Positions 1-6,800 of a DNA stretch of 17,028 nucleotides are shown in pieces. The notes below the pieces were generated by a model that was not told the origin of the DNA, ran no database searches, and saw only the letters and a list, made by a program, of their open reading frames with translations. Within the stretch, counting starts at the first letter, position 1, and each line of letters starts with the position of its first letter. The DNA is from CAZJAH01 sp964544155 (GTDB lineage Bacteria; Bacteroidota; Ignavibacteria; Kapaibacteriales; UBA2268). The translations under genes were made by a program, and so were the position numbers. Location of the stretch: contig CAZJAH010000054.1 of assembly GCA_964544155.1 (NCBI GenBank), positions 1-17,028 of the forward strand, given 5' to 3'.

Positions 1-135
1 CACACTCAGGCCCTCAGCTCCACCGGCGCGGACAATATCAGCATAGACGCCGCTACCCTCGGCAGCGGCATTTACCAACTCATCATCCAATCCCCCACCG
101 AAATGAAATCCCAAACAGTGGGAGTGGTGAGGTAG
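1..135 (+). CDS. C-terminal end of a T9SS-sorted secreted or surface protein (partial)
   Basis: Frame 1 is open from the window edge to a TAG at 133-135, giving 44 residues. The tail has the layout of a type IX secretion type A sorting domain: a Leu-Gly-Ser-Gly-Ile-Tyr-Gln-Leu strand (residues 20-27), a short turn, then a final strand ending Val-Gly-Val-Val-Arg. In this family the GxYxL strand and a C-terminal basic residue direct a protein already exported by Sec through the outer membrane. The functional N-terminal part lies outside the window, so the cargo's activity is unknown. No terminator is obvious after the stop. The sorting-tail call rests on pattern only, but the pattern is characteristic. 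Confidence 0.72.
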   Translation, partial: HTQALSSTGADNISIDAATLGSGIYQLIIQSPTEMKSQTVGVVR

Positions 136-145
136 GTATAGAATC

Positions 146-170
146 ACGCGAAGCCGCAAAGAACGCAGAG
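146..170. repeat. Short run of degenerate CGCAAAG-like units
   Basis: Three adjacent 8-9 base units can be read: ACGCGAAG, CCGCAAAG and AACGCAGAG. They lie right after the end of the T9SS-cargo gene. Such short G+C-rich units in an A+T-rich spacer look like a piece of a dispersed repeat family. The 10-mer AGAATCACGC that overlaps the start of this run (140-149) occurs again at 16076-16085. With only one run visible this could also be chance. Confidence 0.3.
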
Positions 171-354
171 GACAGGAATTACCAAAGTTTTAACGAACTA
201 TATTAAAATTGAAAATTTATTCATAAGGAGTTCAGAGTTTTGGGAACGTATATAAATAGAAATGCATTCCATAAACCGCCGCGGCCATATTGAGAATTTA
301 CCTAATTTTCGGTGACAATCAATTTTAATAACAATAAATAATCTCATAAAACTA

Positions 355-373
355 TTTTGAAACTGGTTCAAAA
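355..373. promoter_or_regulatory. Palindrome upstream of ilvA, possible operator
   Basis: TTTTGAA and TTCAAAA are perfect 7-base inverted arms around the 5-base centre ACTGG. The site lies about 70 bases upstream of the ilvA ATG. Its size and symmetry suit a dimeric repressor or activator, and no T-run follows, so it is unlikely to be a terminator. The regulator is unknown. Confidence 0.4.
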
Positions 374-442
374 CTAAAACATGCGGAAACGTAATTTAGC
401 CGGCATGTTCTATGTATTTTTATATTAATAAAAAAACTAACT

Positions 443-1678
443 ATGGAAAATTCGAAAGACAAAAATCATTTGCCCTTATTTAGTGATATTGTGCGCGCGC
501 AATCGGTACTAAAAAATATAGTAAAACAAACACCGCTCGAAAGGAGCAAATCTTTCTCTGCAATGACAGGCGCAGAAACATTCCTGAAACTGGAAAACCT
601 GCAAACCACCGGATCATTTAAGGTGAGGGGAGCTTATTACAAAATAAAAAATCTAACGCCTGATGAAGCCGCCAAAGGAGTATTATGCGCTTCTGCCGGC
701 AACCATGCCCAGGGAGTGGCGTACGCGGCCACATCTCTTGGGGTGAAAAGCACTGTTTTCATGCCGGTGTTTGCGCCGCCGCTAAAGGTTATTGCCACAA
801 GGGCATATGGCGCTGAAGTAGTGCTGACCGGAGATACTTTTGACGACGCCTTTGCCGCGGCTATAGAATTTGGCGAAAAGTCGGGAGCTACTTTTGTCCA
901 TCCTTTCAATGATCCGTATATCATCGCGGGCCAAGGGTCTATCGGCCTTGAAATATTTGAGCAGTTAAGAGATGTTGACGATGTGCTGGTACCTATAGGC
1001 GGCGGCGGGCTCATTGCAGGTATTGCCATTGCTTTAAAGCAGCTTAATCCTCTGATAAGGGTAATTGGTGTAGAGGCTAAGGGCGCGCAGTCTATGAAAG
1101 CGAGTATAGAAAAAGGGGAGCCTGTCCGGCTCAGCTCGGTAAATACAATCGCCGATGGTATAGCCGTAAAATCACCCGGATGTCTTACCTTTGATGTTTG
1201 CAGCAGTCTGGTCGATGAGATCGTTGTTGTAAATGACGATGAGATGGCACGTACGGCATATCTGCTTTTGCAACGCGCCAAGATACTCACCGAACCGGCA
1301 GGTGTCGCGGCCATGGCAGCCGCCCTTTATAATAAAGTGGATGTTAAATCGCGCAAAATAGTTCCGGTAGTAAGTGGTGGAAATGCCAACATGTCAATTC
1401 TTGAACAAATTCTGGATAAGGGCGTAATGGATGAAGGCTTGCGCGCGAGGATACAGGTACTAATCCCTGACCGGGCAGGAAAACTCAAATCCATCATTTC
1501 CATTCTTGATAATTTGAAAGCAAGCATACACGAAATTGAACATGAACGGTCAACTACCAGTGTGCCTGTTGGTTTTGTACAGGTTACGATTACTTTTAAT
1601 TTACAGGACAAAACCCAGTTATCAATAATATGCGCGGAACTTGAAGAACGTAAAATGCAGTACCAGGTTCTTAAATAG
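443..1678 (+). CDS. ilvA: Threonine ammonia-lyase (threonine deaminase), medium form
   Basis: This PLP enzyme converts L-threonine to 2-oxobutanoate and ammonia, the first committed step of isoleucine synthesis. The PLP lysine is K60 in TGSFKVRGAY (57-66). SAGNHAQG (84-91) binds the substrate carboxylate, the phosphate loop is PIGGGGL (184-190), and SGGN lies at 311-314. Residues from about 335 to 411 form a single ACT-like regulatory domain. At 411 residues it matches the medium form with one C-terminal ACT domain, not the roughly 500-residue biosynthetic form with two. The ATG at 443 has no Shine-Dalgarno sequence and is the first in-frame ATG that keeps the whole catalytic domain. It stands alone, followed by its own terminator. 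A catabolic role is possible, but the ACT domain favours feedback-controlled biosynthesis. Confidence 0.95.
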   Translation: MENSKDKNHLPLFSDIVRAQSVLKNIVKQTPLERSKSFSAMTGAETFLKLENLQTTGSFKVRGAYYKIKNLTPDEAAKGVLCASAGNHAQGVAYAATSLGVKSTVFMPVFAPPLKVIATRAYGAEVVLTGDTFDDAFAAAIEFGEKSGATFVHPFNDPYIIAGQGSIGLEIFEQLRDVDDVLVPIGGGGLIAGIAIALKQLNPLIRVIGVEAKGAQSMKASIEKGEPVRLSSVNTIADGIAVKSPGCLTFDVCSSLVDEIVVVNDDEMARTAYLLLQRAKILTEPAGVAAMAAALYNKVDVKSRKIVPVVSGGNANMSILEQILDKGVMDEGLRARIQVLIPDRAGKLKSIISILDNLKASIHEIEHERSTTSVPVGFVQVTITFNLQDKTQLSIICAELEERKMQYQVLK

Positions 1679-1684
1679 AAGATC

Positions 1685-1715
1685 CGGCGATAAAAAACGC
1701 TTATCGCCGATTTTT
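1685..1715 (+). terminator. Rho-independent terminator of ilvA
   Basis: A perfect 9-base stem CGGCGATAA / TTATCGCCG (1685-1693 with 1701-1709) closes a 7-base loop and is followed by ATTTTT. It starts 7 bases after the ilvA stop. The convergent tsaD ends further downstream at 1874. Confidence 0.88.
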
Positions 1716-1837
1716 ACTAACCCGGTTTCAGTTCTTAAAAATTTAATCATTATCCCGGCACGCTAAGCGTTCCATCATCCGCCCTGATGGGGCTTGCATT
1801 CTATCAGTTTATTGATAAATAAAGATTAGGGATATTG

Positions 1838-1870
1838 TTTCATAATGAAATGATAATTTCCTTTATGAAA
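1838..1870. repeat. Inverted repeat just beyond the tsaD stop
   Basis: TTTCATAA (1838-1845) is the exact reverse complement of TTATGAAA (1863-1870), 4 bases past the tsaD stop on the minus strand. A shorter palindrome TTTCAT-A-ATGAAA (1838-1850) overlaps it. There is no T-run on the minus strand, so at most it is a weak, non-canonical transcript-end structure. A second stem, CCATCA / TGATGG, can be drawn around 1770-1790. Confidence 0.3.
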
Positions 1871-1873
1871 TAA

Positions 1874-2908
1874 TCAGCTCTTTTTGCGCTTGCGTTTGGG
1901 AGCGCGCAGCGCGGTCGCGTTTACCCTGAAAGTCAGGCCGCGGAAGCGGTCCGGGCCGAGGGATTCCAGCTTTCTTTCGGCTATATAGCCGATCATGGCG
2001 GCATTATCGACGCAGTACTTCATGTCAGGTGTAATTACCTTTATGCCTTCCTTACCTGCTTTCTCAGTCATGAGAGCCCGCAAGCCGCTATTAGCCGATA
2101 CGCCTCCCGCTATTACTATGGCATTGGAGCCGGTGCTAAGGGCGGCCTTAAGCGTTTTGCTTACTAAGACGTCAATTATAGCCGCCTGAACTGAAGCGCA
2201 CATATCAGGGATTTTTTCTTCGGGTACGCCGCCTGGAAATTCCTTATGAATAAAATACCTTACGGAGGTTTTCAGCCCGCTAAAGCTGAAATCATAATCG
2301 GGCGAATTTATCATCGAACGCGGAAAATCGTATGCCGTGGGGCTGCCCTGCTTTGCCAGTTTATCAATCTGCGGCCCGCCCGGGTATCCCAGGCCGAGCA
2401 GCTTGGCTACCTTGTCGAATGCCTCGCCGGCAGCGTCATCACGTGTAAGTCCCATTATGCTGTATTCATCGAAATTGAGCACGTTGAAAATAATTGTGTG
2501 GCCGCCGCTTACTACCAGCGCGGTAAAGGGGAAATCCAGCTCCGGATCCTGCAGGCAGCCTGAATAAAGATGCCCCTCGATATGATTTACCGGAACGAGC
2601 GGCAGCCCGTACCTGATCGAAAGCCCCTTGGCATAATTCGAGCCCACTATGAGCGAACCTATAAGCCCGGGCTCCGATGTGACGGCCAGGGCGGATATAT
2701 CATCAATTCCCGTGTTGGCAGCCTTAAGGGCGTCTTTAACTATTAGCGCTACCGAGCGTATATGCGCCCTCGATGCCAGTTCCGGCACTACTCCGCCGAA
2801 TTTTGTGTGAAAGTGCTGCGATGAAATAATATTGCTGAGCACCTGCTTATTTTCTATAACTGCTGCCGAAGTTTCATCGCATGAAGATTCTATAGCCAGT
2901 ATTTTCAT
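1874..2908 (-). CDS. tsaD: tRNA N6-adenosine threonylcarbamoyltransferase TsaD
   Basis: TsaD (Kae1/Gcp family) transfers the threonylcarbamoyl group to A37 of ANN-decoding tRNAs in the cytoplasm, working with TsaB and TsaE. The 344-residue protein has the ASKHA phosphate-1 motif ESSCDET (7-13), the metal-binding histidines in NHIEGH (H109 and H113), SGGH (134-137), AGGVSAN (267-273) and the late metal aspartate in CVDNAAMIG (D301). It ends in a basic tail (APKRKRKKS) slightly beyond the usual family end. The ATG at 2906-2908 shares its A with the TAA of cinA, so translation is probably coupled to cinA. The partners tsaB and tsaE are not in the window. All catalytic positions appear intact. 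Confidence 0.96.
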   Translation of the reverse strand: MKILAIESSCDETSAAVIENKQVLSNIISSQHFHTKFGGVVPELASRAHIRSVALIVKDALKAANTGIDDISALAVTSEPGLIGSLIVGSNYAKGLSIRYGLPLVPVNHIEGHLYSGCLQDPELDFPFTALVVSGGHTIIFNVLNFDEYSIMGLTRDDAAGEAFDKVAKLLGLGYPGGPQIDKLAKQGSPTAYDFPRSMINSPDYDFSFSGLKTSVRYFIHKEFPGGVPEEKIPDMCASVQAAIIDVLVSKTLKAALSTGSNAIVIAGGVSANSGLRALMTEKAGKEGIKVITPDMKYCVDNAAMIGYIAERKLESLGPDRFRGLTFRVNATALRAPKRKRKKS

Positions 2909-4161
2909 TATTTGTCGTTTATCATTTTTTTATAAAGTAGTGTTAAAGCCTGCCCGACCGAACGCTCCCTGTTGGGCTGCCTGCTCTTTCCGAACAGATT
3001 TTTCCATGCTTTGGCGCCCTGCTTATCCGCGATCGCGATATAGACGAGCCCGACGGGTTTTTCGTCAGTTCCGCCTCCCGGGCCGGCTATTCCGGTAATG
3101 CTTATGCCTATATCCGTATCGAAAGCTTCGCGCACGCCGTGAGCCATTTCCAGCGCGGTTTCTTCGCTGACGGCCCCGTATTTATCCAGGGTTTCCTGCT
3201 TTACCTTAATGCTTTTTACCTTGGCGTCGTTGCTATAGGAAATCGCGCCTCCCCTGAAATAATCCGACGACCCGGCAATTTCCGTCAGCTCGCCTCCGAG
3301 CAGCCCGCCCGTGCAGGATTCCGCGACGGATAGGGTCAGGCTTCTATCCCTGAGCATCTTGCCGCATACTGAAGCAAGGCTTTCATCATCTTCACCATAA
3401 ACGTATTTTCCTGCCTTTTCGTAAATCTCATTTTTTAAATTTTCCAGTTTTTTTTGCGCTTCTTCTTTATCAGCGCCGTAGGCGCCGAGCCGCAGCCTGA
3501 TACCTTTGTATGAGGGCAGGTAGGCCAGGGAGCAGCCCTCCTTGAGGCTTTGGGGTTCGCCTATCAGGTCGGCAAGGCTCGATTCGAATATCCCGGCCAC
3601 GTGCAGGTTTTTGTATATAAGGGCTTCTTCATTTCTTTGCCTGATTTGCGAATCCACAAAAGGCGCTAAGTGATTATCCAGGAAATAGCGCATCTCGGCG
3701 GGCACACCGGGTATAGAGAAAATCGAGCTGTCGCCGTGGATAAAAAGCATCCCCGGCGCCGTACCCACTTCGTTTATAAAGATTTTGGCTTTTGAAGGAA
3801 CCCGCGCCTGCAGCCGGTTCCGCTCGGTGAGCTTTATGCCGCGGCTTTTGAAAGTTTCTTCCACGGATTTCAGCACATCTTCATTCCATATTTGTTCATC
3901 GCGGAAGAATTCCGTCAATACATCCTTGGTAATATCATCGTGTGTGGGGCCGAGCCCTCCCGTGGTTATCACAAGGTCGGCTATATTGGTAAGCCTTTTA
4001 AGCTCTGCCAGCATCATTTCCTTATCATCTTCGATCACCGAATGGGTGATGATCCTCGTACCTTTTTTGATCAGCTCCTGAGCTATCTCAGCGGCGTTAG
4101 TGTTCACAGTCTGCCCGATGCAGATCTCATCGCCAATAGTAAGCAGCGCGGTTTTAAACAT
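2908..4161 (-). CDS. cinA: CinA-like protein: MoaB/MogA-like N-terminal domain plus PncC nicotinamide-nucleotide amidohydrolase domain
   Basis: The 417 residues carry both domains of full-length CinA. The N-terminal molybdopterin-binding-like domain (about 1-170; COG1058 type, reported as an ADP-ribose pyrophosphatase in characterised members) shows TTGGLGPTHDD (66-76) and SIPGVPAEM (149-157). The C-terminal PncC-type domain (about 260-415) shows AESCTGG (280-286) and GIAGPGGGT (357-365), the signature of the enzyme that hydrolyses the amide of nicotinamide mononucleotide for NAD salvage. It is the first gene of a two-gene minus-strand unit with tsaD. The ATG at 4159-4161 has no Shine-Dalgarno sequence. 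Older literature ties the name to competence and DNA damage; nothing here supports that role specifically. Confidence 0.93.
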   Translation of the reverse strand: MFKTALLTIGDEICIGQTVNTNAAEIAQELIKKGTRIITHSVIEDDKEMMLAELKRLTNIADLVITTGGLGPTHDDITKDVLTEFFRDEQIWNEDVLKSVEETFKSRGIKLTERNRLQARVPSKAKIFINEVGTAPGMLFIHGDSSIFSIPGVPAEMRYFLDNHLAPFVDSQIRQRNEEALIYKNLHVAGIFESSLADLIGEPQSLKEGCSLAYLPSYKGIRLRLGAYGADKEEAQKKLENLKNEIYEKAGKYVYGEDDESLASVCGKMLRDRSLTLSVAESCTGGLLGGELTEIAGSSDYFRGGAISYSNDAKVKSIKVKQETLDKYGAVSEETALEMAHGVREAFDTDIGISITGIAGPGGGTDEKPVGLVYIAIADKQGAKAWKNLFGKSRQPNRERSVGQALTLLYKKMINDK

Positions 4162-4428
4162 AAATCATTTACCAATATTTTATTCATCAATTTATTAAAG
4201 AACGAACAGCCCGCGCCTTTGATGTGATGTGAGGGGGATTATGAAAAATAGAATATGAAAATATATAGTCGATCGAATAATAAGCTGATAAGGTTTAACG
4301 TTAGTGTCTTACATTTTTTATTAAGGTATAAAGTTTCATATGGCCTTACCTTAATCAATATATAGGTGACTGGCTGCCTGCGCGGCATTTTTTCCGGCTT
4401 TCGAGGATTAATTTGTTGATAATCCAAC
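4162..4428. other. Intergenic region between cinA and the rpsA terminator
   Basis: About 270 bases, A+T-rich, with no gene I would defend. A minus-strand frame of 63 codons (4239-4430) lacks a ribosome binding site and any recognisable motif. The region must hold the cinA-tsaD promoter, but I find no good match to either promoter type. The only clear structure is the inverted repeat at 4320-4355. Confidence 0.5.
4320..4355. repeat. 8-base inverted repeat upstream of cinA
   Basis: ATTAAGGT (4320-4327) and ACCTTAAT (4348-4355) are perfect inverted arms around a 20-base spacer, about 160 bases upstream of the cinA start. It could be an operator for cinA-tsaD or a chance structure in A+T-rich DNA. 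Confidence 0.3.
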
Positions 4429-4456
4429 AAAAAAAAGCCGCGCTTTTGGGCGCGGC
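4429..4456 (-). terminator. Rho-independent terminator of rpsA
   Basis: On the minus strand a perfect 7-base G+C stem GCCGCGC / GCGCGGC (4456-4450 with 4443-4437) and a 6-base loop are followed by eight Ts (4436-4429). It lies about 50 bases after the rpsA stop. In the plus direction the same stem is followed by only five Ts, so it mainly serves rpsA. Confidence 0.92.
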
Positions 4457-4504
4457 CTTTTTGAATATGTATCTTACACTTTATTAAGCATTATACTTGC
4501 TTAA

Positions 4505-6652
4505 TTAAGTATTTTTGTCTTCTTCATCTTCCGTTTTATCTTCTTTTTCCTCTGCTTTAGGTTCTTCTGCCGGAGCTTCCTCAGCTTTAGGCTCTTCTGC
4601 CGGAGCTTCCTCAGCTTTNNNNNNNNNNNNNNNNNNNNNNNNNNNNNNNNNNNNNNNNNNNNNNNNNNNNNNNNNNNNNNNNNNNNNNNNNNNNNNNNNN
4701 NNNNNNNNNNNNNNNNNNTCTTCTGCCGGTGCTTCTACAGCTTTAGCTTTTTCCGCTTTGGCTTCTTCTTCTGCTTGTCTTTTAGCTTCCAGTGCTCTCT
4801 TTTCTTCTTTCTTTCTCTCGTAGTCGAATTCGCTGAAATCAGTTTCATCTTTATCAAGAGGTTTTGAAGGCTCGGAGGCATATTTATCCGCGTTTGGTAC
4901 AGGATGATTAGTGATGTACTTATCAATAATTTCCTGGTTTTTACTGCGGAGCGCTTCTACTGCCGAAAGAACGATTTTCTTTGATTCTTTATCGAATTCA
5001 ACAACTTTCAGAGGCAACAGGTCGCCGATCTTGAAATATTCGCTGATGTTTTTCACCGGGGCGAATGAAAGCTGCGATACCGGAACGAATCCGTCAACGC
5101 CGTCGGGAAGCTCAACTATAACGCCTTTTTCAATTATGCGTTCAATTCTTGCTTCGGTTTCTGAACCGACTTCGTATTTGCTTTCGAAAACATCCCAGGG
5201 GTTATCGTTAATCTGCTTATGCCCGAGAGCAATCCTGCGTTGTTCAGGATCAATACTGAGGACCAGGACTTCGAGCTCGTCACCTTTCTTAACGAATTCG
5301 CCGGGGTGACGGATTTTTTTGGTCCATGATAAGTCGCTGATATGTACGAGTCCGTCAACACCGGGTTCGAGTTCAACGAATACACCGAAGTTTGTCAGAT
5401 TACGAACGATACCAGTATGCTGGGAATCAACCGGATATTTCTTCATGAGGTCTTGCCAGGGATCGGGCTCGAGCTGCTTCATTCCGAGGGCAAGCTTTTT
5501 GTTTTCTTTATCAATATTAAGCACAATAGCTTCAACTATCTGCCCCATAGAAACGATCTGAGAGGGGTGCTTAACGTGCTGAGTCCAGGACATTTCACTA
5601 ATATGTATAAGGCCTTCGATTCCTTTTTCAATTTCAATGAAAGCGCCGTAATCAGTAAGGCTGACGACTTTACCGCTGACTTGAGTGCCTTTTTCGTATT
5701 TGTCGCCGATGGTATCCCATGGATGGGGAGTAAGCTGTTTCATGCCGAGAGAGATTCGTTTTTTATCTTCGTCGAAATCAAGTACAACGACTTTAACGAC
5801 CTGATCAAGCTTAACGATCTCAGAAGGATGGGTGACGCGTCCCCATGAAAGGTCTGTAATATGCACAAGGCCGTCAACACCGCCAAGGTCGACGAAAACG
5901 CCGAAATCGGAGATTGCTTTGACTGTGCCTTCGAGCACGAGGCCTTTCTCGAGCCTGGACATAATTGCTTCTCTCTGCTCAGCGAGCTGCTCTTCGAGAA
6001 GAACTTTATGGCTGACAACGACGTTTTCGCTCGGGTGGTTAACTTTAACAACCCTGACGTCTATCGTTCTGCCTACCCAGGCGTCGAAATCGCGAACGGG
6101 CCTGACGTCGATCTGCGAGCCGGGCAGGAATGCCTCGATGCCCATAAGATCAACAACCATACCGCCTTTGATCCTGCGGAGAATTTTGACTTGCGTAACA
6201 TCCTGGTTTTCAAAAAGATTGATAATATCTTCCCAAATGCGCATAAAGTCAGCTCTACGGCGGGATAATACCAGCCTTCCGTTTGAATCTTCAATATTTT
6301 CGATGAAAACGTCGATAGGATCGCCTACTTTGTAAGTTTCGGCGTTGAGAAGTTCGGCTCTCGGAACTACGCCGAGAGATTTGAATCCGATATCTACATG
6401 AATTTCATCTTTGGTAATCTCGACGATCTTGCCTTCAACAAGTTCGTCTTCTTTTATACTGGTAATAGTACCCGAGGTCATCTGTTCAAAGGCCGAATCG
6501 TCAATTTCGAGCCCTTCGAAGCCGTATTCCATCAGCTCGGTTACCTGCTGGCTTAAGTTGGCTTCTGTTCTGTGCTCAACTGTTGCCATGGGGTTCTTTT
6601 CATTAGTTTCTTCACTTAATGCGTTTTGGGGATCCTTTTCAATATCAGGCAT
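4505..6652 (-). CDS. rpsA: 30S ribosomal protein S1 with acidic tandem-repeat tail (interrupted by an assembly gap)
   Basis: S1 binds mRNA on the 30S subunit and helps load leaders with weak Shine-Dalgarno sequences. Numbering from the ATG at 6652, six S1 RNA-binding domains follow one another at roughly 70-133, 152-216, 237-305, 322-392, 407-478 and 494-567. Domains 3-5 repeat the pattern GVFVDL...GLVHITDLSW. An N-terminal extension of about 65 residues and a long Lys/Glu/Ala tail (about 600 to the end) flank them. The tail holds 10-residue repeats (KAEEAPAEEP) and is broken by 100 Ns, so the true length is unknown (715 residues if the gap were exact). I chose the ATG at 6650-6652 over the upstream in-frame TTG (6667) because GGAGGA lies 5 bases ahead of it. 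The gene is probably monocistronic. Confidence 0.95.
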   Translation of the reverse strand: MPDIEKDPQNALSEETNEKNPMATVEHRTEANLSQQVTELMEYGFEGLEIDDSAFEQMTSGTITSIKEDELVEGKIVEITKDEIHVDIGFKSLGVVPRAELLNAETYKVGDPIDVFIENIEDSNGRLVLSRRRADFMRIWEDIINLFENQDVTQVKILRRIKGGMVVDLMGIEAFLPGSQIDVRPVRDFDAWVGRTIDVRVVKVNHPSENVVVSHKVLLEEQLAEQREAIMSRLEKGLVLEGTVKAISDFGVFVDLGGVDGLVHITDLSWGRVTHPSEIVKLDQVVKVVVLDFDEDKKRISLGMKQLTPHPWDTIGDKYEKGTQVSGKVVSLTDYGAFIEIEKGIEGLIHISEMSWTQHVKHPSQIVSMGQIVEAIVLNIDKENKKLALGMKQLEPDPWQDLMKKYPVDSQHTGIVRNLTNFGVFVELEPGVDGLVHISDLSWTKKIRHPGEFVKKGDELEVLVLSIDPEQRRIALGHKQINDNPWDVFESKYEVGSETEARIERIIEKGVIVELPDGVDGFVPVSQLSFAPVKNISEYFKIGDLLPLKVVEFDKESKKIVLSAVEALRSKNQEIIDKYITNHPVPNADKYASEPSKPLDKDETDFSEFDYERKKEEKRALEAKRQAEEEAKAEKAKAVEAPAEXXXXXXXXXXXXXXXXXXXXXXXXXXXXXXXXXXKAEEAPAEEPKAEEAPAEEPKAEEKEDKTEDEEDKNT
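4561..4618. repeat. 30-base tandem repeat in the rpsA tail, entering the assembly gap
   Basis: Two nearly identical 30-base units (4561-4590 and 4591 into the gap) differ at one base (T against C in the second position) where both can be read. A diverged third unit begins right after the gap at 4719 (TCTTCTGCCGG, then changes). Each unit encodes ten residues of the KAEEAPAEEP type on the minus strand. Confidence 0.9.
4619..4718. other. Assembly gap of exactly 100 Ns
   Basis: A run of 100 Ns, the usual placeholder for a gap of unknown size. It falls inside the rpsA tandem repeat, which is probably why assembly failed. Joining the flanking units in phase needs 4 bases plus any multiple of 30. 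That has the same remainder modulo 3 as 100, which is why the reading frame happens to be kept. Confidence 0.98.
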
Positions 6653-6657
6653 TAAAA

Positions 6658-6663
6658 TCCTCC
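6658..6663 (-). promoter_or_regulatory. Shine-Dalgarno sequence that fixes the rpsA start
   Basis: GGAGGA on the minus strand, 5 bases from the ATG at 6652. It overlaps the codons that would follow a TTG start at 6667, which makes that upstream start unlikely. Confidence 0.85.
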
Positions 6664-6694
6664 ACAAAAAAAATTATATTAGGGTTATACATAA

Positions 6695-6708
6695 GGCGTT
6701 TTCACGCC
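6695..6708 (-). promoter_or_regulatory. Hairpin in the rpsA leader
   Basis: GGCGT and ACGCC form a perfect 5-base stem with a 4-base loop, about 30 bases upstream of the rpsA Shine-Dalgarno sequence. A longer-range pair, AGGGTTA (6681-6687) and TAACCCT (6761-6767), brackets it. The downstream arm and hairpin would lie in the leader; the other arm falls in the predicted promoter spacer, so that pair could be formed in RNA only if transcription starts further upstream. A role in autogenous control by S1 is inference. Confidence 0.4.
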
Positions 6709-6748
6709 ATTAATTAAATTTTAACAAAACTCTTCTATAGAGCTTTGC

Positions 6749-6776
6749 AATATAATATTTTAACCCTAAAAATCAA
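6749..6776 (-). promoter_or_regulatory. Predicted promoter of rpsA
   Basis: On the minus strand, TTGATT (6776-6771), a 16-base spacer and TATATT (6754-6749) resemble a sigma-70 promoter (4 of 6 and 5 of 6 consensus bases). Transcription would begin near 6742, giving a leader of about 90 bases that includes the hairpin at 6695-6708. In such A+T-rich DNA chance matches are common. Confidence 0.4.
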
Positions 6777-6800
6777 AATTTTATTGCAGGCTTACTGCCT

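Larger units (their letters stand above)
136..442. other. Intergenic region upstream of ilvA, no gene seen
   Basis: These 307 bases hold no convincing coding frame on either strand. The first part carries a short run of degenerate 8-9 base units (146-170). The rest is A+T-rich and contains a near-perfect palindrome at 355-373. A TAATTTAG at 392-399 is one base away from the Bacteroidota -7 element TAnnTTTG, but no TTTG lies at the right distance upstream, so I do not call a promoter. No Shine-Dalgarno sequence precedes the ilvA ATG. Confidence 0.5.

Noticed and set aside
637..1314. A 225-codon minus-strand frame
   Set aside because: It is antisense to the PLP-binding core of ilvA and has no motif of its own.
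1740..1873. A small RNA or transposon remnant between ilvA and tsaD
   Set aside because: Several short stems can be drawn, but no promoter, transposase fragment or terminal repeat supports it.
4239..4430. A 63-codon minus-strand frame between rpsA and cinA
   Set aside because: It overlaps the rpsA terminator, has no ribosome binding site and its sequence resembles no known family.
4561..4740. CRISPR-like array at the repeated 30-base units
   Set aside because: The units are adjacent without spacers and code in frame for the S1 tail.
5342..6268. Long plus-strand frames opposite rpsA (168 and 135 codons)
   Set aside because: They mirror the repeated S1 domains of rpsA on the other strand.
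6653..6667. TTG at 6667 as the rpsA start
   Set aside because: It would translate through the Shine-Dalgarno sequence GGAGGA that serves the ATG at 6652.
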